A DNA stretch of 64,000 bases from Sipunculus nudus (Eukaryota > Annelida > Sipuncula > Golfingiida > Sipunculidae). The translations under genes and the position numbers were made by a program. Below the pieces are notes generated by a model, which had not been told where the DNA came from, did no database searches, and was given only the letters and a program-made list of their open reading frames with translations. Positions 51,638 through 61,600 of the stretch are shown here, in pieces. Numbering within the stretch: position 1 is the stretch's first letter; each line of letters opens with the position of its first letter. The stretch lies in NCBI GenBank assembly GCA_026874595.1, contig CM049316.1:52583676-52647675 (forward strand), in the 5' to 3' direction.

Positions 51638-54600
51638 TGTTTGTGTTGTTATTATAAAATGTGTATGATACACTGACACATATTTACTTCCAGGATTCTC
51701 TATAGACGTGGAGTCTGCGGGGGAGCTTGATGACGTGTTAAAGGATGACTCCGGCTCAGCTGATCGACCTCTCGAGATCGTAGGAGATGCGCGCGCGTTG
51801 TCTCCTGCTGCATCACCGTTAGGATCTTTAACTGTGGGTACCCACAACGACCCTGCTAAACTGTTAGTGACTGACAATAAAGAAGACCCGGCTCTGTCTC
51901 CAGTACTAGTGGGCACGACGCCAGAAATAGAAGATAAAAATATAACCAAAGACATTATCCCCTCAACCCAGGAAAAACCTAAAATATGGTCGCTGGCTCA
52001 TACGGCCACATCACAGACACCCCCGCCTGCCCGGCGGTCACCCCCCACACCCCAGGGGCAACAGTTTTCCCTGAGGCCACCCCACACAAGCTACCTCCCC
52101 GTCAGTATGGGCGGACCCATGAACGGACTGCGCTATACTCCCTACTCGCTACCCTCATCAGCCAACCCGGGGCTGTCTCCCTTCACCCTTGGAACGAGAG
52201 CGCCGCTGGGGATAGGGCATTCGATGCCCGGGACTGGGGGCAAGTTGGACACCCCTCCCGACACGCCACCAAATACAAACGCGAGTATGAGTGCCAGGAT
52301 GGCCACCCCTCTAGCCGTTCACGCTAAGCACATGGGTCTGCCGGCTCTACACGCCACGCCCGGTGTCACTCCTGCAACCAGTAAGTATCTATAAACGTAA
52401 ATCTCCCTTTGGACAAACGTCAAACATCTTCTGTCGCAGTTTATCTTAATTTCTTTTCATATCCGAATGATATGTTTGATATTTTACTATGACATAATAT
52501 CAGGTTTACTGTTTTTTTAACATTCTTTATTGAAGGCAAAGTTATGTAAAAACCTAAGATTATGTTAAATGGGGAAATTAAAAATATTCAAATATGGTAA
52601 ATAGCTACATGCATGCAGGTGATTTTGTATATGATGAAACATATATGGCAAATTATATTTTATTTGTATATGTGGTTGCATGTACATACACATTTAAGTA
52701 TTTGTTATTGAAACCATTCCGCGTATACATAAAGTACAATACCTTGTTCCACTTACATGTGAACATCTTTTTTTGTTAAAATTTTAATTTTTCCAGTAAA
52801 AGTTCTTGTGGAAATATTTTAAAAAAAATGATCTTGAAAAAATGTCCGCAGGTTGGTGAAATAAATTCGGCCTATATGCCATGTCTCTAGAGGATTATTA
52901 TAGAGAAAACCTTAAAGTGAATTCAGTGCACGACCATGCAGTATATTGCATATTTTTATGAATGAAGTCATTGTAGAATTACCTGGTATTGTCATTACAC
53001 CAGATACGAATATTATATCAAAACGATAACGAAAATATTTACCTCTGTATATGTATAATCGAAAATATCCAATACAAAAAAAATAACAACTAATCGTGGT
53101 TTAAAGGATGCAGACACTTCTAAACTGCAGGAATTTTGGATTGATATTTATTCATATCAGGTTACCATTGGTGGTCCCTTTTTAATACCCGTGATTTACA
53201 TATGTGTTCGAGGATGGTTTAATGTATAGTATTAAATTATAGTTTTAGCGTTTAAATATCCTTTTTTTTATTAAGTAAACGTCGAATTAATAAAAAAAAC
53301 TAAATTCTTTGCAAATAACCGCGCACATGTGAAATCTCTGTGGTCAGTGTTTTATGTGAAATTAAAATACACAAGGTGGAAGAAGCGGGACACTGTTAAT
53401 CTACTGTAATCATAAATGATATAAACAACCTTAATATCATCATAATATCAGCATCTTATATTCACAGTCAGCGTTATTGATTACAGTAAGATCTTATACT
53501 AGTAGTTTATAATGATGCTTGAGGTGATTATATATTGCAGATCGTTACACAGAATGGTAAACGCCGAAAAAAACTTTAGCTTCTTTTGATTATGACAATT
53601 TCAGGATAATTATCGATTTTCCGTATGCCATAATTATTATTCATCATTCATTATTCATAAGAAGTATAATGGTATTTAAAAATCAGCCAGGTTATAAAAT
53701 GTTTCGTAGAAATTAAATAATATGACGAAGCCCCCTACATGCAAGTATATATAGTCATAACGAAATATCACCCAGTGTGTGTGCGTTTGTGTTTTCCATA
53801 GTGCAAAATATGTATCTGACCGTATAAATACGTCTTGAGCCTGAAAGCAGGCACTGGCTTGATAAATACCAGTCATTTCTGCAGCCTTTGATCAACTACA
53901 TGTATTTCATCGTTTGTTGCAGTGACAAACCCCACCGACCTCTCCAAACAAACAAGCTTGAAATCCATCAGGGACAACCAACATAGCACAGCATTTAAGC
54001 CAGTCGCTATCAGGTAGGTTACCCGCGCCCGTCTGCTTCTCCACAGTGATACCACGGAGAGATCACCTTTGTTTAATACGCTCATATTCCGGCCTGCAAT
54101 CACTCCAAACTCTCTGGTCTTACGTTGTAGCCCCTCCGCTGGGCTTTCTTTAATTCATCCAGCTTACAGTGCTGGGTTCTTTTGAGAGTTTTTTTAAACC
54201 GTAACCATGGCGAACGTCTCAATTCTCTTCATGTCTGCATTTATTTATATCACCAAGGAATGCCATATCGACTGAATAGCTTTTTATCTGGTGGGAGGTC
54301 TGTTTGCAGCGCCGCCTAATGAATAATTTTGGAACTAATATGCTCAATTGGCCTACTGAATAAAAATAATTATTACAATAATAATAATAAGGATGATAAT
54401 AATAATAATAATGATAATAATTATAATAATAATTATTATTATTTCTGAGGACAAACTGCTGATATTTTCTTGAGTGTATAGTTGCACGGTGATTGTCTTA
54501 ACAATAAAGAGTTAATTGATTCATATTGATTGGTGTTGCAATTTTGTGGACTTTAAATCAGATGTCTGATTTTAGTTTTTTTTATTAAAGGTAGAAGTGT

Positions 54601-55060
54601 AAAACTCGTCTGAGATACAGTGTCTACCCACGTTAAGGTCAGTACTTTTACATTTTATTTTATATTATTTTTTTACTGTATATTTCCATATTATTACACT
54701 CGGTTATCAGTACTTTGTAAAACACACCTACGACTTCAGCGACTGAGAGAAGAAATTATTTTATCGTATTTCGGGACATTATACATGTTAATGAGTTTGT
54801 GGTGCAATTGGTTCGGTCTTTCAGCGGTGACTGTGGTGTTGTCACATTTCACCTTTTCCTTGCATATATCTTACCGTAATAAACTTTTGATTCAAAAATC
54901 AATTATGTTTTTATGATTTATTTTTAATATTTTACCTTTTTTAACTTTACAAGTTTCATAAATTTCTAGTGCATATTAGGCATACTACATCTAGGAAGGC
55001 ATTTTTTTCTGCTTTTATCTAATCAGGTTTGTTTTACATTACAGATCTTTGGAGCAGTAA
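36297..55060 (+). CDS. irx: Iroquois-class TALE homeobox transcription factor (complete, 7 exons)
   Basis: Seven exons join without a frame break: 36297-36359, 40630-40884, 43145-43215, 47290-47612, 51694-52380, 53923-54013, 55045-55060, giving 1506 nt or 501 residues. The N-terminus [11 protein letters not shown] resembles Irx proteins. Homeodomain residues are about 138-200: helix 1 [10 protein letters not shown], the three-residue TALE loop with PYP at 162-164, and recognition helix [12 protein letters not shown] at 186-197. An acidic stretch follows (204-237). KPKIWSLA at 332-339 and TPPDTPPN at 424-431 are Irx-type motifs, and TAFKPVAIR near the end resembles the C-terminal TAFQPV of vertebrate Irx. 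Irx proteins bind DNA and pattern neural and other territories. The start is fixed by an upstream in-frame stop. Which molluscan Irx paralogue this is cannot be told here. Confidence 0.95.
37000..37160. promoter_or_regulatory. Candidate intron-1 enhancer with Pbx/Hox-type site
   Basis: Complex sequence of balanced composition. TGATTGATGG at 37122-37131 matches the Pbx/Hox composite consensus. Function is inferred only. Confidence 0.25.
37365..37520. repeat. Cluster of (TA)n tracts in intron 1
   Basis: TA runs at 37365-37397 and 37415-37460 and a short one at 37501-37520 are separated by TGTATATTTATAAT-like spacers, so the block looks like a repeated TA-plus-spacer unit. Confidence 0.95.
38000..38420. 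other. GC/CpG-richer island in intron 1
   Basis: The stretch stands out from AT-rich intron and has many CpG dinucleotides. Both strands are open for 65-100 codons, but no domain is recognised. An alternative promoter or enhancer is possible, and so is an unrecognised short exon. Confidence 0.3.
39449..39495. repeat. (TA)n microsatellite
   Basis: A pure TA tract in intron 1. Confidence 0.97.
40630..40884 (+). CDS. irx: Irx exon 2
   Basis: The acceptor is TTTTTGTTCCAG and the donor is CTG|GTGAGT; the exon is 85 codons in phase 0. It encodes residues 22-106, a low-complexity Ser/Gly start, then [16 protein letters not shown] and [20 protein letters not shown]. This corresponds to the variable, Tyr/Pro/Ala-rich region ahead of the Irx homeodomain. 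Confidence 0.92.
41566..41611. repeat. (TA)n microsatellite
   Basis: A pure TA tract in intron 2. Confidence 0.97.
42576..42632. repeat. (TA)n microsatellite
   Basis: A pure TA tract in intron 2. Confidence 0.97.
42787..42841. repeat. (TA)n microsatellite
   Basis: A pure TA tract in intron 2, about 150 bp after the previous one. Confidence 0.97.
43145..43215 (+). CDS. irx: Irx exon 3
   Basis: The acceptor is ATTCTTTCAG and the donor is AATGG|GTGAGT. The 71-nt exon encodes [20 protein letters not shown] then YTN and two bases of a Gly codon completed by exon 4. The ACYPYDP...YPYTNGYG phrase leads into the Irx homeodomain. Confidence 0.92.
43662..43694. repeat. (TA)n microsatellite
   Basis: A pure TA tract in intron 3. 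Confidence 0.95.
44069..44115. repeat. (GA)n microsatellite
   Basis: An uninterrupted GA run of about 47 nt in intron 3. A (CT)n run lies nearer the intron's end, so the pre-mRNA carries complementary purine and pyrimidine tracts about 2.9 kb apart. Confidence 0.97.
44340..44560. promoter_or_regulatory. Candidate intron-3 enhancer
   Basis: Complex sequence with an octamer ATTTGCAT at 44386-44393 flanked by two GATAAGGCC-type GATA motifs (44352 and 44407). Composition is more balanced than the rest of the intron. Function is inference. Confidence 0.3.
45190..45350. promoter_or_regulatory. Candidate intron-3 regulatory island
   Basis: A GC-richer stretch with CTGATAAGGGAG and an E-box in TTATCACGTGAC. 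No coding signal is seen. Confidence 0.22.
45478..45830 (+). repeat. 38-bp tandem array, about nine diverged units
   Basis: The unit contains ACCACAGCAGTCTAATATTC and ATGAAAATAAGGAAATAT. Units at the right become diverged, and one contains an AGGCCTGTTC insertion near 45770. Confidence 0.9.
46054..46091. repeat. (TA)n microsatellite
   Basis: A pure TA tract in intron 3. Confidence 0.97.
46995..47028. repeat. (CT)n microsatellite near the exon 4 acceptor
   Basis: A CT run of 34 nt about 260 bp before the homeodomain exon. Confidence 0.97.
47290..47612 (+). CDS. irx: Irx exon 4 (entire homeodomain)
   Basis: The acceptor is TTTTGCTTCAG and the donor is GATG|GTGAGT. The exon encodes residues 131-237 and the first base of codon 238. 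The whole TALE homeodomain lies here: [17 protein letters not shown] start, [14 protein letters not shown] loop/helix 2, and [17 protein letters not shown] helix 3 with the TALE-typical WFANAR. A run of Asp/Glu/Ser follows. If the donor is ignored, the frame continues 20 codons into the intron before TGA. Confidence 0.98.
47697..48203. mobile_element. Inverted-repeat element B, about 507 bp
   Basis: The left end ATATGTCGCGCGCCATCTTC and the right end (reverse complement ACATATGTTGCGATCTTGAC) are imperfect inverted copies. Both ends continue with GACCCATCTTAAGA/CCATCTTAAGATG-like phrases and 'ccaatawccga'. It has no coding capacity. A relative occurs at 58877-59632. Confidence 0.6.
48389..48724. 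mobile_element. MITE-like inverted-repeat element, about 335 bp
   Basis: The left arm has GGTATGGTTCTCAGGCAC followed by CGCCCGCGCGCATCAATTTC. The right arm is its inverse, GCCCGCAATGATTTCTGAAG then TGCCTGAGAACCATAAC. Outer AAAAATAAAA/TTTTATTTT and GGCC ends match too. It is non-coding, non-autonomous and inserted in the minisatellite. Confidence 0.75.
49400..49780. promoter_or_regulatory. Candidate intron-4 enhancer
   Basis: A unique, complex stretch with TTTAATTAATTCTTTAATTT homeodomain-type sites at about 49577-49596 and GC-richer flanks (CCGACCCACACTGGGAGCAC). Function is inferred only. Confidence 0.3.
50401..50455. repeat. Imperfect (TA)n tract
   Basis: A TA run interrupted by TTTATA and TGTATA. 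Confidence 0.9.
51026..51075. repeat. (TA)n microsatellite
   Basis: A pure TA tract in intron 4. Confidence 0.97.
51240..51510. promoter_or_regulatory. Candidate intron-4 regulatory island
   Basis: This 270-bp stretch is much less AT-rich than the TA tracts around it (CCCACAAGGGGCACG, CCCCCAGGGTCGTCCGTC, CCAATCATTCACTGATAG). It is non-coding in all frames. Confidence 0.3.
51589..51634. repeat. (TA)n microsatellite
   Basis: A pure TA tract ending about 60 bp before the exon 5 acceptor. Confidence 0.97.
51694..52380 (+). CDS. irx: Irx exon 5
   Basis: The acceptor is TTACTTCCAG and the donor is CAACCA|GTAAGT. It encodes residues 239-466 after completing Gly238. It starts with an acidic, Ser-rich stretch ([20 protein letters not shown]), then [15 protein letters not shown] at 331-345, a Pro-rich region and [21 protein letters not shown] is a conserved Irx motif. 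It is the largest coding exon. Confidence 0.95.
52381..53922 (+). other. Irx intron 5 (1.54 kb)
   Basis: GT..AG intron, AT-rich and unique. It has no long TA tract, no exon and no recognised element. Confidence 0.75.
53923..54013 (+). CDS. irx: Irx exon 6
   Basis: The acceptor is CGTTTGTTGCAG and the donor is ATCAG|GTAGGT. It completes codon 467 (A|TG, Met) and encodes [15 protein letters not shown] then [14 protein letters not shown], plus two bases of Arg497. The TAFKPV end resembles the C-terminal TAFQPV segment of vertebrate Irx. Read-through at this donor would give Arg then TAG. Confidence 0.88.
54014..55044 (+). other. Irx intron 6 (1.03 kb)
   Basis: GT..AG intron. A complex stretch lies at 54060-54330, followed by an AAT/ATT trinucleotide block at 54364-54443 whose two halves are complementary (AATAATAAT ... 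ATTATTATT) and could form a hairpin. Confidence 0.65.
54364..54443. repeat. (AAT)n/(ATT)n block, potentially self-pairing
   Basis: AATAATAATAA units are followed by ATAATTATTATTATT, so the end can pair with the start. Confidence 0.85.
55045..55060 (+). CDS. irx: Irx exon 7 (last four codons)
   Basis: The acceptor is TTTTACATTACAG. It completes Arg497 (AG|A) and encodes Ser-Leu-Glu-Gln, then TAA at 55058-55060. The phase match is exact, but the coding part is so short that the acceptor choice is less certain than for other exons. An alternative 3' exon elsewhere is possible. Confidence 0.62.
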
Positions 55061-55860
55061 ATGTGTGTGTTCGCTGCACCACATATTGTTCATATCCAGT
55101 GACCGGCGCAGGCGCACGCAGACGTGATCAAATTAATCATTCACATTCATCATCATGGGTTACAGCGCGCCACGCAGCGGCTCACAACGACACCATGCAG
55201 CAGAGCTCAAACTGTCCAGAAACTGGTTACCTTCAGGTTTATGAAGAGACTGTGTGAAACCGAATACTGACTATGTTTGAATATCATAGCGAACTGAATT
55301 CATGCAGGAACTTCAACACCAGAAACGCCGCCATGATTGAATGCCCAGTGCACATATATTTAACGAAATCTGTGTTATCATAATATTACTTCACAACTGT
55401 CATAAAATGCCCTCTGTGTGTTACGGGTACACGTTACTGGACGTTGTATAACGGTGACTTTACCAGCATTGCATAAAAAAACCCCGCTTAAGTCCGGTTT
55501 ACTGCGTGACCGGAAGTTAATAGCGGCACACCAAGGGGTCATGTGACAGCTGGGGTGTGTGCAAGAAGCTTGACAAGAAAAATGAACCCATGTAATTCAT
55601 AAACATTTCATTTAAGAAACTTCATGAACTTACTTATTGTCAGTGATCCATCATCTTATTTATTTAATAATGACTGTTGATGTATGTTTATATTGTTACG
55701 GTAATTCGTGTTCATTCCTCAGGCGGCCCATATACATAATGCACTACACAATATTCAACTGTAGTACAAAGGAAGCCCAGGGGTTTTACCTGCCAGCTAT
55801 TGTACTGCCGCTCCTTAAGCACAAGCAAAGCCACCGGCGGTATGAAAATGGTATATGATG

Positions 55861-55863
<3 letters not shown>

Positions 55864-55898
<35 letters not shown>
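55864..55898. repeat. (TA)n microsatellite
   Basis: A TA tract followed by imperfect TTTATA repeats to about 55918. Confidence 0.95.
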
Positions 55899-55910
<12 letters not shown>

Positions 55911-56009
55911 ATTTATATGAGGGTGTATGTGTGTATGTATATGCATGAAGTATAAGTGTACTTTCATCATGTAAATATAGTTCCACAAACTTCTCCCCTC
56001 CCCTTCCTC

Positions 56010-56034
56010 CCCCCCCCCTCTCTCTCTCTCTCTA

Positions 56035-56093
<59 letters not shown>
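56010..56093. repeat. Compound C-run, (CT)n and (TA)n
   Basis: CCCCCCCC, then CTCTCTCTCT, then a TA tract (56037-56093). Confidence 0.95.
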
Positions 56094-56095
<2 letters not shown>

Positions 56096-56409
56096 GGGTG
56101 TTTGTGTGTGTATAAACGAAAGACACTGGTTACCAATTAATATGAACATTTAATACATTTAATGTTTATATCACTTGAAAAAAAATTATATACAATGGTG
56201 CCAATACATGCAGTTTTATCTGGGGACATATATCACTTAAGACGATATATAACTATATTTTATAAGGATAAAATAAGCAATTCTCTATACACAGTTAAAA
56301 ATATAATTCAGTTTTATTTTCATTGAATGGTATATAATCACATTATTAAGAAAACATTTCTCTATAGCGTATTCACCAGTAGTAGAAATGTGAACTTTTA
56401 ATATTCTTT

Positions 56410-56415
56410 AATAAA
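56410..56415 (+). terminator. Candidate Irx polyadenylation signal AATAAA
   Basis: AATAAA about 1.35 kb after the stop codon. Downstream U-rich context is weak, so support is limited. Confidence 0.2.
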
Positions 56416-56699
56416 ATAGTTTAAGTGTAAATCTAGCGAAGATTTCCCCGGGCGACTTGCCCATCGAAATAAGTACGTGTTCGACATGATACATCATCGG
56501 GTTTTCATACCTCTAGGGCGGCTGATTCAACAGCTTATGGATCAGGTGTGAAGCATAATACAGGAAATCTGCTCTTAAACCATAGAGCAGTCTGCCGGCA
56601 ATCCATTTGGGAAAACATAACTGTATGCAGTATATGCTTTGTAATTCATTGTTGAAGGTTCCGACATTGTATACTACTGTTTTAGTCAAATTGATTTTG

Positions 56700-57040
56700 T
56701 TTTGTATGACCATATAGCTATACTCCAGTATATACTGTATGTGCACGTGTGTCCCTAGTCGAACCACGCACCGTTTATTTCCCTCCTTGTGCATATCATG
56801 TATACACAGTCTGGCTTCTTGCCCTGTTCGGTGTGGGGCCCGTCGTAAATGCCATGAATAAAAATATTCGCCAAGTTGTGTGTGACCAAGTGTTTTATGC
56901 CGATTGTGTATCTGGCACGTGGATGTATATGGTGTCGTCTGCCTGGCAAGCCTGGCGGCGGGGCATGGCAAATGTCTACAGCCACGTAAAAATCAAGTTT
57001 CATATGGACTGTTATATACAGTATTAATATATAAAATAGA
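56700..57040. promoter_or_regulatory. Candidate 3' regulatory island
   Basis: A complex stretch distinct from the TA-rich flank, with both strands open for 92-152 codons by chance. It includes CGCCAAGTTGTGTGTGACCA and GGCAAGCCTGGCGGCGGGGC. No domain is recognised. Confidence 0.25.
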
Positions 57041-57699
57041 AATAACAACGAACAACTGACACAGCCCCCAACCCCACCCCCGGGCTTGTGTATATGGTCA
57101 AGCAAACGTATTTCAAATCTCATTATATTATCATATATAACATAATTGCCTATGAAAAAAATATTAATATAGATTTAACATAAACGAGCCCGATTCCAGG
57201 TGGAAAAACATTTTTTCTATATATTTTTTCACTGAAAACATGAGGTTGTGTGATTTTTTTTTCAAAAACTATTGGTGCACCGTCATGAGCACCGTCAACT
57301 CGGCAGTGACGTCAAACACTTGGAAATCCCCTGTGACTATAAATTCTAGATCTCAGTAGAAGCACAGTATTTCTGCCAATGTCTGTCCCAAATTTTCAGC
57401 ACAGAATAAAAACAACATGCATTACTATATCTGAGTTGTTGATAAAATTCAGTCCATGATGTCACGTGTAACAGCCAATCAAATCAGGGCAAAGTCTTGT
57501 ATCTGGATGAAATCCTCCATTCACACAACAAACGCACGTGAAATAGGTTTACTTAGGCCTAACTTATAAACGACCGCTTCCATGGCATGTACAATAATAG
57601 ATTAATATTATAGCTAAGAAACCTGAGCCTTTTTCATAATTTAAGAATCATAATTTCAACATAAAATTAATACATCATCTCGGAATTTCCAACAAAATC

Positions 57700-57955
57700 A
57701 TAGAACACTTTTACCTCCACCAAGGGGCGGGGTTATTTTTTTGCCGGGCGAACAGTTAACTCAAACAATTATTAACGGATTTTGATGAAATTTTTGGATA
57801 GCTCGGCAGTGTTACAAGGAACAATTCATTAAATTATGTGGGTGATCCGGATAACCTTCTGGATCCAGGAATTTTAAAGGAAAAAATGCTGCACTTCCGA
57901 CAATGCTGGTAATGAGCTGCCTTGGCGGAGGTCTGCGTTCTCGGAGTGCTTTTCG
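57700..57955 (+). repeat. Animal-wide short repeat (copy 2, both ends present)
   Basis: CCTCCACCAAGG at 57714-57725 and CCTTGGCGGAGG at 57920-57931 are inverted ends. The interior has AACGGATTTTGATGAAATTT and AAGGAACAATTCATTAAATT and GTGATCCGGATAACC, all in the same order as the copy at 16261. The right flank GGTCTGCGTTCTCGGAGTGC is also typical of the family. It is non-coding. Confidence 0.75.
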
Positions 57956-58326
57956 ATTTTTCATTATATCAGTATTTACGTCATTATGGACCGAGAATTA
58001 TATAAACATAAACAGAATGGTGACTGGCCAACGATGACGCGCAAGCGGACATGTTATAATTGTATAAAATAATTGTTTATATTAAATATTGTATAACATC
58101 ATATTGTATTATATGTTAAATGTATTATATATTCTATTGATATATAATATAATGTATATATAATATAATGTAATATCACATGACATACAAGATCCCAGGA
58201 TTCGGATTATTAATTTCATGTGACTGGGTTTCGATTTCAGGATTTGATGCATGCAGCAGCGCCACCTGTGTCCCAGCCTGTGTCCCAGCGAAATATTTCA
58301 CGTACGTTTTTGTATTTCGGACAAAC

Positions 58327-58328
<2 letters not shown>

Positions 58329-58395
<67 letters not shown>
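58329..58395. repeat. (TA)n microsatellite
   Basis: A pure TA tract of 67 nt. Confidence 0.97.
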
Positions 58396-58398
<3 letters not shown>

Positions 58399-58876
58399 AT
58401 TTATTCCTGACAATTTTTTTCAATATTTATCATATTTATTACTAATGCTTAATTAACTAACGCCGTTTCTCTGTGTAAATTGCCAATTTCCTTTAATAAC
58501 TTAATCATAAGGTAATGTGATTTGATTTGGGTAAGTATTGATAAAAATACATAATAAATATGATAATATTAAATAAAACAATATAAATATGATATAAAAT
58601 AATTAATATCAGGATGTATAAAAAAACACTTCACTGTTCCCTTTATAATCCGATAGCTCACAGTAGTGAATGAGCCATCATGAACTATATTGCACTTTCT
58701 TCTATCACATCGTGTAAAAAAAATAACATTATATATGAAACCCATCATGGTCTCTAAATAACGTTTAATTCATGCATGTTTACATGAAAAACAAAATGCA
58801 ACAGCTAAATTCATTATGTTTGCCCTATACATGCATGTATATTTTGGAAGCCTGTACACAGACGCATGTCAATAAG

Positions 58877-59632
58877 TTTGACCCAATATCTGACTGACAC
58901 CTACATGTAAGATGGGTCAGACACAACGGCCGATCTGAATATGGGTCTGACCCATTTACCGGTCCTCACTTTCTGGGGGTAAGGTTTCAACTGAACACAG
59001 ACAAATCTCCCGGGTATCATATACTGATAGTAAAATAGTAACATAGTAATATATTATCAATATATTAAATATTACTATATTTATATATATCTATATATAA
59101 TATGCTGCAGTTATTACATTAAGAGTTAAAACTAGACACGAAATGATTTAGATTTATTAAATATTCAAAAATAAATCATTGTACAAGGTATTAACCCATT
59201 AAGGTTTTAAAATTTCCTCTCATCAGCTACTTTTATTATATTTAATACAAAATTTTACCATCTGAACATTGACTTCAACAACAAAAGAAAGAAATGAAAA
59301 TGCTAGTCAAAGTCAAAATCGGGAAAGTTTACTTACAAGTGTATCTACTTTTATAAGAATAGATATAGAATCACTAAAATATATATTATATATGTATCAA
59401 ACGGTATGCATGACCCGGGGATCATATTGAGGAGCATTTATTTCATCATTATTTTTTAATAAAAAGCTGTATGTTAGTATCGTTAGATCATGATTGAATA
59501 TTGGGTCTGATCCATCTTAAGATTGGTTCTCATTCTTAAGATGGGGACCCAATATCCAATATAGGTTATCGCGTCAGACCCATTTACACATGGGTCAGAT
59601 CAGATCAGAAGATAGCGCGCAACATATATATA
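58877..59632. repeat. Relative of element B
   Basis: GATGGGTCAGAC, ATGGGTCTGACCCATTTACC, TTGGGTCTGATCCATCTTAA and GACCCAATATCCAATATAGG match element B in opposite orientation. The right end reads AGATAGCGCGCAACATATAT, the inverse of element B's left end. The left boundary is unclear. Confidence 0.5.
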
Positions 59633-59670
59633 CAAGAATACATCACCATGCAGTCAATTACATGTGTATA

Positions 59671-61600
59671 TGTTACAGTCAATGTGTAAAATCAGTCAAT
59701 TTGTAAACAGCCTGAAATTTACAGTCGATTTACAAATTGCCTGATTCACTAAGGCCCTTTATAAAATGACTGAAATGTTCAGGCATTTTACAAATTGACT
59801 GAAAAAATCAGTCTGTTTATTTCACACATTGACTGCATTGATATGGAATAGTCTGTTTTTATATATATCTCTCATCATTGTCAAACAGACATTGTCATTA
59901 AGTGTAACCATGCAGCTTCTAGTAAACATTGTGCCTGTTTTTGTCTTTCTAGGCTATTTATGAAGAATACTGATCACGTAATAAGAATGAAATACACAGA
60001 ATGGTGAGGGGTCTATATATAACCATGCAGATTCATGTAGTTCAAATATGCAGACTTTTATAACAAAATGAAATATGCATACTATATTTCACAACTCATA
60101 TGGCTATCTTTGCTTATGTAAAACGAGAAAAGAATTATGTAGATTGTAGAATGTTGAAGGATAACCATAGTTACATGGTTGTTAATATCACATATATGAT
60201 TAAGATATATATGTTTAGGTGAGTTACAAGCTAGGGCAGAGTTTAACTACAATTATACCAACTGTTTTTGTTACTTTTAAGTTTGCCATCCACATTCTTT
60301 GATTGGAGGCACACTGTGATGGCTGGTATAGTGTTGAGTAGTCAACTGTTAATAAGACAGTACAGACGTGCAATTTGGTGGGGAACGGGGGGGGGGGGCT
60401 AAATGGACATACTAACCCCCCCCCCTTTTCCCCCAAATAAAAATTTACAAATAAAAGAATATCATTTTACCATAGAAATAGAGTTATTTACAAAAATGTG
60501 TACAGTTTCCTCGAACATTAAAAGAGTGTAATCTTTCAGAAATACCTAATAACTGACTTAACACAATGACTGATTATATATATGGCATATTTCATTCTCT
60601 TCCGTGACATTGTGCATGAGACCCAATCATTTAAGGGGCCCAATCACCTATATCTGACCTATAAAGGTATAACCGCTTGGAGCTTTTATAATAAAAACAG
60701 GCCAGAAAACGTGGATATCATCGCACACAGGCTGCTTGTTTTGTCTATATAAACCTGTTTATAATATGTGGGGGCCCGTCAAAATAATCAAAACAAATTC
60801 CACAAGGGCATCTGACAGCAAATCAAATAGGCAAGGGCTTTGCAAATGGCGTTTTGCAACAAGTGACCTTTCAACATCCACGAACATGCAACCTACTATA
60901 CCCTAGGTTACATGTTTTTTCCCGTATGTCAACACTGCTGTGTTTACAAACATGTTGTTGATAAACAAGTTCATACATCATTCATGCATGAAGACGTTAT
61001 AAGAACTTTTCACAACCAAAATTAAATTACCCTAAGATCATTAATATATACACAGAGGAAGCCAGATATTATATACAAATGCTTTTTTAAAAGGTAGGGC
61101 ACCTTTAAAGCACAAATTAAATGATCCATGCATGTTTCGACGTTTTATTGTGAAATAACCAGCGGTGGGACCAAGGGGAGGGGGGCGGGGGGGGGGGGGG
61201 GAATTGTGCCCCTGAGATAACATAATATTTACATATCGTATGATTATAAAATTATTTCTGCAAAAACTATAGAATTTAGCCAGATGGACGCTTCCGATCA
61301 GATAAATTATAAAATTGTTTAATAATATGATGTAAAATGTATCAATGTTTTGTAAGAAGTAAGGTGTATGAAAAAAATGGAAGGTCATTTTAATCTTTCT
61401 AACCTTAAAACAATAATATTTCATTCTTTTTTACATTTAGTCAATGTTTCAAATAAACTGACTGATTTTTCAGTCAATTTGTAAAATGCCTGGAAATTTC
61501 AGTCATTTTATAAAGTGCCTGAGTGAATCAGACAATTTGTAAATTGATCCAAGTTTCCGACAGTTTACAAATTGACTGATTTTACACATTGACTGTAACA
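59671..61600. mobile_element. Foldback-like element, 1.93 kb, with long inverted repeats
   Basis: The left arm, about 59671-59850, and the right arm, about 61437-61600, are inverted copies. The ends read TGTTACAGTCAATGTGTAAA and (right) TTTACACATTGACTGTAACA, flanked by TATA on both sides. Each arm is itself largely self-inverted, built of TCAGTCAATTTGTAAA-type modules. The 1.6 kb interior has no transposase frame and holds poly-G/poly-C (60387-60426) and G-rich (61176-61201) runs. Confidence 0.75.

Larger units (their letters stand above)
47613..51693 (+). other. Irx intron 4 (4.08 kb)
   Basis: GT..AG intron. It starts with an AT-rich degenerate minisatellite (47627-48970) interrupted by two inverted-repeat elements. 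Complex islands lie at 49400-49780, 49900-50120 and 51240-51510. TA tracts are at 50401-50455, 51026-51075 and 51589-51634. No exon is seen. Confidence 0.75.
55061..56415 (+). other. Probable Irx 3' untranslated region and flank
   Basis: No coding signal is seen. TA tracts are at 55864-55898 and 56037-56093, the latter preceded by a C-rich and (CT)n run (56010-56033). AATAAA at 56410-56415 is the first clear polyadenylation-type hexamer I saw. Its use is a guess. Confidence 0.35.

Noticed and set aside
56513-57123. Overlapping minus-strand frames of 152 and 122 codons
   Set aside because: No domain and no splice sites. The same stretch is also open on the + strand, indicating composition rather than coding.
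61041-61424. 127-codon minus-strand frame inside the foldback element
   Set aside because: It contains a poly-Pro stretch from a G-run and shows no transposase motifs.
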